Source: Gracilaria gracilis | Lineage: Eukaryota; Rhodophyta; Florideophyceae; Gracilariales; Gracilariaceae | NCBI GenBank assembly: GCA_030374805.1 | Contig: JARGSG010000218.1 | Span: 558,001 to 622,000 of the forward strand | Length of the DNA: 64,000 bases | Direction of reading: 5' to 3' | Shown: positions 11,601-21,132 of the stretch, in pieces | Layout: every line of letters begins with the position of its first letter | Position numbering within the stretch: the first letter of the stretch is position 1 | Notes under the pieces: generated by a model | What the model was told of the DNA's origin: nothing | The model's input: the letters and a program-made list of their open reading frames with translations, nothing else | The model's database searches: none | Position numbers and translations under genes: made by a program

Positions 11601-12640
11601 ATGCAGCTTTCTAGTTCTGAGTGTTTCAAAAACATAACTCTCGAAGCTTCAAGTTTCCTTGGTCCAAACGTTATGCGCTTCTCTGCCTCCTGGGCAAGCT
11701 CTGTCTCCCTGGTTGTATAAACAAGGCGGCTGTCATTGTTAATCATACCAGCCAACACGTAAAACGTACTAGCGTCAAATCCGTTCACCTTCCAGACATC
11801 ATCAACAAGAAATAGGCATTTGTGATCAGCGAACCACTCTCTCGCCATATCAACAGCTTTCTGCAGTTGTTTCACACTGCGTATTTTATTTCCAAGCATT
11901 CTATTCCCCGTTTCTCCAACAATGTGGGCTATATCCTGAATTAGCACATCGATTCCAGCATCCTTGCCAAGAAGCATGAACTGCACACCATCTGGGAATC
12001 TCATTTGGACATCCGGAACATCGTTCAAGCCCCGAAGTGCACAGCTTTTCCCAACTCCACCCCGACCAGTAGCCACAACTGCCAGTACTTTATGTGCCGA
12101 ACGTTCGAGTACAGCTGCCTTCAACTCTCCCTCAAACGTATGGGAGGCATCGTAGTCCAGAGTGAGTCGCGGTGGGTTGGACGGAACAGTACCACATGTC
12201 CTGAACTGTGCTTCAGTTTGAGACGACGGTTCACCGCCCTTCTCTCTCGAAACTCGCTCCCTTTCTTCAACAGTAGCAAACTCTGCAAACTCTTTCTCGA
12301 TGCCCTCCACCTGGGTCAAGATTTGGTCTGCTCGCTGCACTCGACTGAACTGAGTAGCGCTCGGAACCGTTTGTGACAGTGACATACATTTGTACTCCGC
12401 CTGCTGCAGCTTCGTTTTCCAAGTTAGCAGACTGTGCCGCGGAGAGTCTGAGTCGCTCAACCAAGCGTCCACGCGTTCGAGATGTTGTTCGAGCAGTTGC
12501 TGAACGAGTTGCAACCTGTCGCGATTGTCGGAAGCCAAGTCGTAGCGACGCACGGGAGTAGTGACTTTGTCTTCAACGTAGTTGAGGGCGGCTGGCGTAG
12601 CGCGAGCGACGGCAGTAGCTGCGGAGATTGGGTCGACCAT
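8684..12640 (-). CDS. NB-ARC/STAND receptor with C-terminal WD40 repeats, 1,318 aa
   Basis: A single uninterrupted frame. I take the ATG at 12640 (MVDPISAATAVARA...), not the in-frame GTG 27 codons upstream. Residues 1-150 look helical and may be a signalling bundle. The NTPase core has the P-loop GRGGVGKS (192-199), Walker B LFLVDDVW (276-283), an RNBS-B-like LVYTTRE (306-312) and a GLPL-like CAGIPLLLAVTGS (364-376). About ten WD40 blades (roughly 790-1210), most ending in a [IVL]-x-[VLK]-W-D-type strand, precede a 107-residue tail with CRSCKLGFF. Proteins of this STAND class act as nucleotide-dependent switches in immunity or cell death, with the WD40 propeller as sensor; the function here is inferred. 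The last blades are nearly identical and much GC-richer than the rest, pointing to recent internal expansion. No introns are seen. Confidence 0.9.
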   Translation of the reverse strand: MVDPISAATAVARATPAALNYVEDKVTTPVRRYDLASDNRDRLQLVQQLLEQHLERVDAWLSDSDSPRHSLLTWKTKLQQAEYKCMSLSQTVPSATQFSRVQRADQILTQVEGIEKEFAEFATVEERERVSREKGGEPSSQTEAQFRTCGTVPSNPPRLTLDYDASHTFEGELKAAVLERSAHKVLAVVATGRGGVGKSCALRGLNDVPDVQMRFPDGVQFMLLGKDAGIDVLIQDIAHIVGETGNRMLGNKIRSVKQLQKAVDMAREWFADHKCLFLVDDVWKVNGFDASTFYVLAGMINNDSRLVYTTRETELAQEAEKRITFGPRKLEASRVMFLKHSELESCIIGKRVNTDALDRILEICAGIPLLLAVTGSGVREYFSLLKGLKEDALHLYHEKLQREPDTMFKCDVMGYGPVRNVTNASLAVLELRWKNGVEQKSFPFSIREMHRSLCVLQKQQEVPVSMLRRLWGLSEEASALEVMKALNSVAVVDVAIPEGRGELSSVLRVHDDILDSLLFDTNNTKQGHFKRLLNNYFSGCGDAMKSQARKVSVKADKRETRNTGVWVNLKRLCCWKSSVNDGEVADELAVADRTTERKRREWWNVIDDDGYLENNICRLLHEAGEYEELLWLLLKPQWVVKRMQSGGIFGVESDISTGKQAVDSDMERNGEKKRALKVIANAVRLSYHAVMENAREAHFQLYGRLVGYSEKCETTRRFVNEIERVAERPWLKAKKGFLTAAGGAVLESISVEGGVVGVVKKGNDLRVLCRSWGRFVQVKYNVKYGSRSTAEIAESIQMAAVSKDGQTVVCVDDDGGVKKWDAELSVETVIGHTAATTWCICVSEDSRWVACGLEYNGKVLLWDLQGGDAPREMETGREENVWCVAVSGSGTKVVCGLGDGTIWVWNVENGEAVCEALSGHERGVWCVAFSENGEKIASGSRDGSIRVWHAETGRSLGVADIGVDLTSVEFAAKDSKILWGSGNGAFGMWEHENGGAVTTILGDGKVITFVGASEDGVEGLCGDQDGTVRVWDMGGEQAEAESGGEDGHDEAIVCVAVSADGKRIASGSFDGTIRLWDGESGALLPEALVCPRHPEWVEDVSIVSFSADGRRLVSGCSDKTVRVWDVRSARAVGEPLRGHGDYVSCVAMSADGARAASGSRDREVRVWDTQRGAAVGEPLRGHDRGVTCVDMSADGTRVASASWDRTLRVWDVAAHVATHRFSLPRWPRVVSLGVASAVVWLSHGSAHVCSLEHSTCVPHPAPPPCPRGSSKMELNWQHQRLWLGTADARLCRSCKLGFFYESRRGLRFCQMQQENGHP

Positions 12641-12702
12641 TTGAAAGGTAGGAAAGGTAGTGTGAGGCTCTTTGCGATGAGATGGGGCGGATGGAGCGAG
12701 GC

Positions 12703-12772
12703 TATAAAAGATGAGTGACACGTGCAGGAAACCAGCGCAGAGAGCGCCGGAGTTGCTCAGCTGTTTTTATGG
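12703..12772 (+). repeat. 70-bp direct repeat, copy 1 (upstream of receptor)
   Basis: Runs from TATAAAAGATGAGTG to CTGTTTTTATGG and is repeated at 12935-13004 with one visible mismatch. It begins 63 bp upstream of the receptor ATG, so it probably overlaps its promoter. Confidence 0.9.
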
Positions 12773-12934
12773 TTATGGGCCCAGATACAGGGGTCGTGGG
12801 TTTAAGTCCCGCCTGGTTCTTGAAAATACACCTGTACGCTACCGCTGTAAGCGCAATGCTTTGTAAGAGATACTCCGCCCAAGCTGTTTCGGGAAGCTAG
12901 AGATGGGTCGCCGTCCTCAAGGAAAGAGGAGGAG

Positions 12935-13004
12935 TATAAAAGATGAGTGACACGTGCAGGAAACCAGCGCAGAGAGCGCCTGAGTTGCTCAGCTGTTTTT
13001 ATGG
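12935..13004 (+). repeat. 70-bp direct repeat, copy 2
   Basis: Second copy of the 12703-12772 unit, 232 bp further on and also starting TATAAAAGATGAG. Confidence 0.9.
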
Positions 13005-14810
13005 AGGCGGCGTCGGCGAGAAGCGAATAGCACTGAAGAAAAAAAGCGGAGCGTATCTAGCGGAGATCACGGGAGGAATATCTGGTTTTATCGCTCGGAT
13101 GCGAGGTTTTCCAGAGGCTCTTTGCGGGCGAATATCAATATTCGCCCGCAATAACCTGGGATTTTATCTAATTGTGTCGGGCCATAGCCAAACAGCAGGG
13201 TAGGCCCCATAAATCGCATGAAAAAGGCAGATTGGTAACAGACTTGTACACGTGTGATCCTCGCCACCAAGCGATAAGCGTGTTATCGCAGGGCCACTCG
13301 TGGAAATTTCTGATCCCTCGGGACGGTTATTTTCCCTTGGCTTCGGCCCATGCGATAACCCTTACGTGGTGACTGGACATGGGTCCGATTTGGCACAATT
13401 TGCACAGCAATGGCACTGAGCCTTGCTGTCTACAAACGTGTGGTGCAGAACAAATTTGTCCGTTGACTTGACACACGTCACAATTGGGCTGCCAGCTGGA
13501 AGCAGCGGGAGCTTGCGGGAGATCGAGAAACCCTCGGTTTCGACGAAACCCATAATTTGAAACTACTTTAGTTTCCAAATTTTAGTGTGCAACCAAAATC
13601 AGCGCTTGGAAGAGCAAAATTTTCGCGCCTTGTAGAAACTCTGCGCGCCGACCGGTTTCGAGTCTCTCCTGTGAAGAAAAGTCCAACATTTTTTATGAGG
13701 TTCTTCATGATCACCTTTCAGACCTAAAACCGCGGTCAAACTCACACGTCCATTTTAGTTTGATTTCCAAATACTATTAAAAACCATTGCTGGAGCGATG
13801 TGGATTTTTAATAATATTTTGTGGATGGACACGCATAGTTCCAGGTCCCCGACAACGGTTATTTTCAATCTAAGAAGTGCGGAAAGTGTAGAAATTGTAG
13901 AGTAGGTATAGAAATATAAAACACTTTTTAAGTACTTTACGAAAGCGATCCAATATTAGTGCTTCTAAGATATAGATGTAAGTCTATAGTTTTACAACAC
14001 GTTTTAACTGTAAAGCAAACCCCAAAAAACGTACGTGTCTACAGTGTGTTCAAATCCTGCTCCCACAAAAGAGCGAACTCAGAAGTAGAGCCCTCTGCCC
14101 GTGCACGTGCCGCGTGGCAGCCGCGTGTAAACCAAAAAACGTACTGCTATAACCTGCAAAGGTCAAGAAAAGCGTAGGCCTAGAGAGAAATAACAGACGA
14201 CGGGTTACAAGAGAACGATTCTAGTAGAGCGATTGGTGCCGTCAAACGGTGTAATGCTCTTACGGAGAACCACACCACCAAAGCCACAGCCCGTGCCAAA
14301 TGTCAGACCAAAGCCGACAGCGGAACGAGATACACACACGAGTGTCCAAATATAACTCTTTGCAGAAACGAAAGACAAAACTGCACCAGAAGAATGATTA
14401 ACTAAACAACAATTCGGTACCTCGGTGAACGACAACAAATGCAATCTGATACTGAAGTATTCAGTAAACCAAGCCAGAAACTGGTAGTAAATTACTACTT
14501 TAAGGACCCTGAGGGGTGATTGTACCGAGACCAGTCGTGGTGACTCACCCTGGAGGATTCGTAAACCTACATAGGCAGTAGCAACCATTTCAAAGCCTTT
14601 GGAATAAAGACCACGTACTTGAGGAAGAAGATGCGACTGAGATGTGAACGAAAACACTTCTTGGAGGCGATTTGAGGTTTTTAATAGATTTCCGCATGAT
14701 GGGTTAGTAGATACATATGACCTACACCGCTATTAGCGTGTCACCTGGCTGAGATAATTTGCACACATTTACACGTGAATTGCATGGCTCGACGTGCCCT
14801 TTAGCGGGTG
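13005..14810. other. Non-coding stretch with short palindromes
   Basis: No convincing gene. A minus-strand frame of 150 codons at 14205-14657 has no motif. The stretch holds the perfect palindrome at 13124-13149 and a small hairpin GCGATAAgcgtgTTATCGC near 13275. Confidence 0.35.
13124..13149. repeat. Perfect 12-bp inverted repeat
   Basis: GCGGGCGAATAT and ATATTCGCCCGC are separated by CA. No coding frame or T-run gives it a clear role. Confidence 0.85.
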
Positions 14811-14934
14811 TCAATAGCACACGTGTAGCACGAACATGCCAGAGGCAGTGCACCCAGCATTGCTGTATTTACTCAATAGCACACGTGTAGCACGAACATG
14901 CCAGAGGCAGTGGACCCAGCACTGCTGTATTTAC
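14811..14934 (+). repeat. Tandem duplication of a 62-bp unit
   Basis: Two adjacent 62-bp units, both starting TCAATAGCACACGTGTAGCA and ending CTGTATTTAC, differ at two positions. Confidence 0.9.
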
Positions 14935-16408
14935 TTAGATATTTTATAGATTCTTTTGCCCGGCGCACCCACTGTCAGTGGTGCGCCGAGCTTAGTACTT
15001 AGAGGGTTGAGCACCGCTCCCCCAAGTAAACTGCCCCTTGCCAAGCAAGGGCTTCTGGCTCTAACTATCACGCCTTCGCGGATTTTTCACCTCCAAGTGG
15101 AGTGACGACTGCGTTGTTCACGTATAGTTACCCACCCTTGTGGCGCTCAGAGTATCACCACTACTTGTATGTCTCGTTCCGATTTATTGTCGTACACTCG
15201 ACCTTGTATTGGGTTTGCTTTATTCTCTCTCTCTTTTCCCCACTCTGGTGGTTTGCTTTCTCCCCTTTTTGGGTTTGCCTTTTTGCCCTGTTCTCAGTGA
15301 CCCGTTTCCGACACCTTGTCGTTTCCGTGCTACTATCTTTTGAGGACTCCTCTCGTGATCCTGTGAACACGTGGATCTCTACCGACTACTAACCAGCCTA
15401 ACGCTCCGACGCTTGTCGTGACGGTTTGACCTCGGATTTACACGCGGCTTAGCTGTGTCATTCCCGGAGTGCTCGGTTCGCTGTGCTGCCCTGTCGAGGG
15501 GAAAATTCCGAACGTCTTCGTGAGCCTGCGCTTTTCGCGCCAAAGGCGTTGCTCCACAAGGTGAGTTTTACTTAGTGGCTCCAGGGCAAGATCGCACGAG
15601 CATATATACTATCTACTGTATCTAAGACTGCGCACTCCCACGAGGGCTCTACACGTGGACAACCGAGTGTCAGGGTGCCAAAGTATCTACCCAGCGGGTG
15701 TGATGCCAAATATTTGGACAAATATGCCACAAGGCCCTACTGTACACCTATTTCATAGGTTCTATCCCAGATTCACCTAACAAGGTACGTCCCAACAATA
15801 TTTCCAATTTCACCCGAAACGGTGTCCATTTTCATAGTTTGACACGTCAGGGCTCAATGGATAGAGCTACATTATGAGAAACTTGATTATGCCGACATCG
15901 GATTGCCATTGCCTTACAGTAACGATAGATTGAGAAACCCTGCATACAGTTTGTCACAGCAATGTGTCACAGTTGTTCTCAAATCATTACAGTACAAACA
16001 CTCTAGGAGTTCAACTAACAAAATTGCATCCACCATCAGTCAAGAAGCCCTGAACAAAGCATGAAATGTTCGGTTGATGGATTTGTTCAGGGCGCTTGAG
16101 ATGCGACTAGACTTTCCAAGTTCTTGGAAAAAGTGCGATCTCATGAAAGTACTACTACATGAGTGTTCCGGAATCGAACGTATTAAGAATGAGATCGCCT
16201 ATGTAAAAAAAGCTCAGCAAGTTTTACAGTGTTAACTTTGTTAAAAACCGCCAAAATGTTCTACTTTTAGAATACTGTAGTTTGAATTTGGCTGGCAGAA
16301 TTTAAAAACGACTTTGAACTCATTAGAGTGCCCAGCAAACGGAAGTAAATTATTGAAAGAGTTGGCAATTTCTGGCTTCTAGGACGAAGGCTCAAGGCCC
16401 CGAAACCT
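14935..16408. other. Non-coding, possibly a decayed LTR-like segment
   Basis: After the tandem repeat comes a hairpin (CGGCGCACCCAC..GTGGTGCGCCG, about 14960-14990) and a CT-rich stretch. Together they resemble the U3/leader arrangement of an LTR element. I see no partner copy or coding domain in the window, so this is a weak suggestion. From 15600 onward nothing is recognised. Confidence 0.25.
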
Positions 16409-16481
16409 GATAAGTTCGAAGTTATCACCCAACTTATCATGATAACTTCAGAACTTATCAGTGATAACTTCCGAAGTTATC
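16409..16481. repeat. Cluster of alternating inverted GATAAsTT motifs
   Basis: About seven copies of GATAACTT/GATAAGTT in alternating orientation lie within 73 bp, including GATAACTTCCGAAGTTATC. The rest of the flank to 16781 shows no gene. Confidence 0.75.
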
Positions 16482-16781
16482 AATAAAATAAAATTATGGG
16501 GTTTGTCCAAGCATTGTTGCGGGAAATTCGATTAATAGAGATATTTAACCTATTAAATTGAAAACGTACTAAAGGAAAGCATTATACTCGTGTAAATTGC
16601 CGTTTTCCTCCGTCACTCTGACAAATAGTCACTATACGTGTAAGGTTTGTGATAATCTAGGCACTTAACGTCAAATGTGTCAGATATGCATCTTACGTAA
16701 TTTTCAAAACTTTTCCAAACATGACTCTACTCCACTCCACCTCGCCTTCGGGTGACTTTTCTCTTTCTGAAAAGGTAATTG

Positions 16782-16848
16782 ATTCACATAATGGGAAAAA
16801 AAGCAGGGTTTTCAAATCTAGGAATCAAATATGTTCTTTAGAACTAGA
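16782..16848 (+). repeat. 67-bp direct repeat abutting the copia 5' LTR
   Basis: Matches 39216-39282 at 62 of 67 positions by eye. The left copy ends exactly where the 5' LTR begins, and the right copy begins exactly where the 3' LTR ends. Confidence 0.85.
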
Positions 16849-17044
16849 TGTTGACAGCCTTCGGCCTCGTGCAAGGCGAGAGCGCTACACACACGTCATT
16901 ATATGCGCCGTGCCTCACTGCGCACGCAGCAATGCGGCGTTGGTGTGCACTGGCCACATAAATTGTGCGACCGCTCGGCGCGGTGGAGTGCCCGCCGGCG
17001 GTCAAGCGTGCACAGACCTTCTCCCAACTACTTCGTTCCCTACA
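16849..17044 (+). repeat. Copia 5' LTR
   Basis: A 196-bp unit opening TG and closing CA, matched by an equal-length 3' copy at 39020. The alignment is ungapped. Confidence 0.88.
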
Positions 17045-17057
17045 TGGTAGCATCGCC
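17045..17057 (+). other. Copia primer-binding site
   Basis: TGGTAGCATCGCC abuts the LTR with no spacer. It resembles the initiator-Met-tRNA-complementary site TGGTATCAGAGC of plant copia elements but is not identical. The host initiator tRNA 3' end may differ. Confidence 0.6.
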
Positions 17058-18463
17058 TGGGGCGCCGCTTCCCCAGGCCGCCGCTTAACCTTCCCTTGTG
17101 CCTCTTCCACCGACCCCAAGCCTCCGCGCGCTCACCGCCCACAGCATCATCCGGGCCGCCGCCGCATACCAGCATCGAGCACCTCCGCGCACCGGGACTC
17201 TACCCTTTCTATTCGCCTACAGATCCGCGCTAACACAAGGACTGGACATCATCTGTGCGCCTGCGGGCCGTGGTACCGCCTTTGGTTCTGTCGCTTATCT
17301 GCTTGGCGTATCTCGGCGTGCCCGCTTCAATATCTTCGCGTCTCCGGACTTTTCTTCATCAGCATCTGTTCTTTTCTTCAACCAACACCGGTACCAAAAG
17401 CACGTCTACACTTTCTACAGTCCGATTTCATGATCAACCTACTACCCCTGCCTTCCCTCCGCGCTGGTGATTTTCTTGTCTTCCGCCGCACGCTGCCACT
17501 ACACTCACGTGCTAGGAGTGGCAGTTTCTCGCGTGCGTCTCCAGCAGAGGTGGGCCGACTTGGGTTCAGCTCTTGCTCGTACCCGCCCACGCACATACAT
17601 CTCGTGTGTCTGGAGGCTGTGCCGCGCATAGGACTGTATTTCATCCAAACTTGCGTGCGGCATCTGAATTCATGGTTGTTGCGTGTTTGGTGCCTCTCAT
17701 TTTGCAGCAGTCGGCGCTGCATACAAGCATTCTCCCGCACATTTTCCTTTTCAATTCACATCGCTTGTGGATCCTTTGGCACAAAATCTCTCGTAACAAC
17801 TTATGGTCCTTCTGTCAATCTTACGCAACACTATTATTACGGATGTGCGCTCGGCCTCTCAATTTCGTTTCCCATCACAACCACAAAACTACCGTCATGA
17901 ATTTGTAAGAATTGCCTGGGGTTGGCTGATCTGGGCACTGAAATTGTTCTACTTGGTGTATGTTTGGTCGTCGCGCCAGCGTCTCGTTCACGCTTCGGGG
18001 GTCGGTTTTGTCGTTCTACTGCGCATCCCTTCGCACGACGCATAGCTGTTTTCTGGCGGCATCTAGCCGCTCTTACGATTGACTTGTTATTTCCGTCGCG
18101 TTATCGCTTCTCGTCATTTTTTTTGTTTCTCTCAGAAGTGAAGTACCCTCCGCTACACGGGTGTGGGAAGATCCTTCAAAAGGTCGGATCGTTGTGGTGC
18201 GGGGTTAGCTGCTTCATTGCGGGGACCTGTACTACATCGATCGCCTAGCTCCCTGGGTTGCGCTAGGGTCACCTCACAAGTTACTAACCAGAAGTTGAAG
18301 CTTAAGAAGAAGTTGAAGTTGAAGAAGAATTTGAAGTTGAAGAAGAAGTTAAAGTTGAAAAAGAAGTTGAAGTTCAAAAGGTTCCTATTTCAGGTCGCGG
18401 TATCCTTACCCCGTTCAAAAAGGTTGATCTCTTGTATTCTACCCCCCTTGCCCACTCACCATC
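17058..18463 (+). other. Copia leader region
   Basis: Between primer site and gag. It has no conserved domain; open frames here are GC- and Pro/Ser-biased. It ends with the purine-rich repeat at 18294-18385. Confidence 0.5.
18294..18385 (+). repeat. Purine-rich GAAGTT/AAGAAG repeat
   Basis: A degenerate array of AAGTTGAAG and AAGAAG units over about 90 bp, upstream of gag. Confidence 0.8.
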
Positions 18464-21118
18464 ATGTCGGGCTCACAAGATGGGCTCCTTGGCAAGCTGC
18501 CTAAGCTCAATGTTCCAAACGATTATATCTTGTGGCGTCGCCGTCTCCTCGCGTATCTCCGTCGAGACGACGCTTTCCTTTCCGGCTTGGATCCCCGTCC
18601 CGAAAGATTCACTCCGACGAACCGAACCATGAGGTCTTGGTTTGAGAAGTCTGTGAAGGCGAAGAGCACCATCACCCTCTGCCTTGGTGATTCGGCCCTC
18701 GCCCTCGTCCGCACCTTCGTGGACGACGATTACAAAACCGCGAAAGACCTCTGGAATGAGCTACAGCGTGTGTATACCACTTGTAACACACAAGCTGTGC
18801 AGAACATCCGTCATCGCTTGGACACACTCCTGTACAAGGACAATGATAACTGGAAGTCTCATGTCTCTAAGTTCCTCGAAATTGTTGGTGAACTGGCAAC
18901 CTTCGATGAGGAACTCTCGGAGAAGGAGAAGGTATCTAAGCTCATTCGAAGCCTTCCCAACTCTTTCGCCTCCTTGGCCATGATGACCAACCTCACGGAC
19001 GTCGGCTTTGACTCCATCATCACAGCAGTTGAAGCTGAAGTGGCTCGCAGAAAGAACCCAAACAATCCCACAACTCCCGTTTTTTCCACCGCTCCGTCCT
19101 CAACCTCAAAGCCGAAGGCCAACACCGCAAACAGAAATGGACGGAAGCGTCGCAACCGGCGTAACAAATCTTCTATCCAGAAGGATCGCGATGACAATAA
19201 CTGTTACTATTGCGGTCGTTGTGGTCACTACGCCCGGGATTGCTACAAACGGAAACGCGAGGAAAACAATAGCAACAACGCCCGCAACTTCTCTAGCCAA
19301 CGACAACAATGCAACCGTTCAAGTGGTGACTACAATAATAGTTCCAATCGCTCATCTTATAATCACCGAAATGGACAACGTCAGTCCAACTGGAACTCAG
19401 GCTTTGCACGAAGGGGGGATGGAAATGTCAATGGCAGTCGTAACTCCAACCCTCAAGCGTATGTGGTGCAAAGGCGTGATGATCCGCCACCCTCGCCTGG
19501 CTTTAACTGTAACATGGCCATGTTCAAGAGCAACATCGCTCTCCTCTCTCAGTCTAAGGTGGACTCAGCCTATATCGACTCAGGAGCCACGCACCACTTC
19601 TTCCATTCGCGTAAGGCTTTCATTCGCTATGATCGCATCAACATCGAGACTGTTCAAGCCGCTTCTGGAACAACCCGAATCGTTGGAAAGGACGACGTTT
19701 GGATACCTTTAAATAAGGGTACTGTTGTTGAAGCTTATCATGCCCCAGCATTCCAGTCAAACATACTCTCGGTTGGCGTGTTAAGTGCTGACTTCATGGT
19801 GGTCTTCACCTCTACCATTCGTCCGTTTAATGGGTGTTTTATAATGAATCCAAAACATAACTCGGAGATCATCTGGGAAACTGAAATACATCAAGGTCTG
19901 TACGTGATGGACCTTTCTGATAAGAACAAACAGGTCATGGTTGTCAATGCAAGCAACCGCAATCAAAAGTTGGCTTTGGACTGGCACGGGAGAACTGGTC
20001 ATCCGCACCCAAACAGATACCAAAATCTCGCCAAAACGTTTGGCTCTGTCTCCTACTTTCAGCGTTCCATCCTTGATGTGCTGACATGCGTCCCTTGCCT
20101 CACTGGTAAGATGAAACGGAACCCTCTAATCTCCCGTTCGCGATCCGTTTCAACGTCAAGTCCTTTGGAACTCATTCACATGGACGTGTCTAGAATGATT
20201 TTCCCATCTCTATCTGGTGCGATCTACGCATTGGCAATTCTGGACGACTACACTTCGAATTCTGACGTCTTCTTCTTGAAAGACGAAACAGGTGCTAATG
20301 TCCTCAAGCACCTAGATTGGTACAAACGCCGATCGGAGCTGGAACTGAACCACTCGGTTCGCTTGAAGAATGTTCGCCTGGACGGTGCCGGCGAACATAA
20401 GAGCAACGAGTTGGACGCATTCTGCTTCAGTCATGGCATAGTTCTGGACTACTCTCCCCGTACGCATCTGAATCTAATGGCGCCATGGAGAAGCTCATCC
20501 AAGAACATTGGACCAGAGCTCGCGTGCTTCTCTTCGCAAGAAAGTTGCAAATTGCCTTCTGGGCACAGGCAATGACCCACGCGAGCTGGCTCCGCAACCG
20601 GGCTCCATCCTCAAGGATTTAGAGACGGATACCAATTCTGGAATGGGATCCGTCCACTAAAATCGACTTCACCAACATTCCAAGCTTTGAACAGCCTGGG
20701 TACGCCTTCGTCTACCGGTCCAAGACCGTGGCAAACAATAAGTTTCTCCCTCGGTTTGTCTTCGCGCACTTTGTCGGCATGCAAAGCGACAACACACTTT
20801 TCCGTGTATTGGTGCCGGAGAAGACCTCGGTCGTCATTTGCAGTATCCTGGACTTCAGGGCGATCAATTCATCGCCACTTCCCAACGTTTCCACCCTCCT
20901 GGAAGGTATAACTCGTCAACAGCAGACGGAAGAGATGGAGCCCATCGATCAGACCAGTGATGGTCCTGACTTGGAGGACCACTTGGTAAAGGCGTTCACT
21001 ACAATCACGCATAGCTTTCCGAGTGTCTGGGTCACGAAAAAGACTGTCAATGACCCCACAGTTCCTAGTAGTTTCAAGGAAGCGTGCAAGGATCCAGGTT
21101 GATGTGAGGCCATCGACC
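18464..21118 (+). mobile_element. Copia fossil: gag, protease and integrase part
   Basis: Shows in order a copia-type gag region, a CCHC zinc knuckle (CYYCGRCGHYARDC), a retropepsin motif (DSGAT), the GAG-pre-integrase HxxxxH...CxxC zinc region and part of the integrase core. The integrase remainder is decayed. It is treated as a fossil and is broken. Confidence 0.88.
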
Positions 21119-21121
21119 GCG
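21119..21121. repeat. 3-bp target duplication, left (GCG)
   Basis: GCG precedes the left terminus CCCTACAAG, and GCG follows the right terminus at 36989-36991. A 3-bp duplication is the rule for CACTA elements. Confidence 0.8.
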
Positions 21122-21132
21122 CCCTACAAGCA
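21122..21132 (+). repeat. Left terminal inverted repeat
   Basis: CCCTACAAGCA; the similarity to the other end continues imperfectly (AAAAT, then GTACC) for about 30 bp. Confidence 0.85.

Noticed and set aside
12720-12835. Possible tRNA gene upstream of the receptor (GCTCAGCTG and GTGGGTTTAAGTCCCGC)
   Set aside because: The T-arm-like hairpin is there, but the acceptor and D stems do not pair, and the second copy of the 70-bp repeat lacks the B-box part.
14205-14657. 150-codon minus-strand ORF
   Set aside because: No motif, no conserved neighbour, and unremarkable length for this base composition.
14811-14934. CRISPR-like repeats
   Set aside because: Only two directly adjacent 62-bp units without spacers, in a eukaryotic context.
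16409-16481. loxP-like recombination site
   Set aside because: ATAACTTC..GAAGTTAT recalls loxP arms, but there is no 8-bp spacer arrangement and no recombinase nearby; the sites form an irregular array.
17058-17900. 311-codon frame just right of the copia 5' LTR
   Set aside because: Composition-driven frame in the copia leader without any domain.
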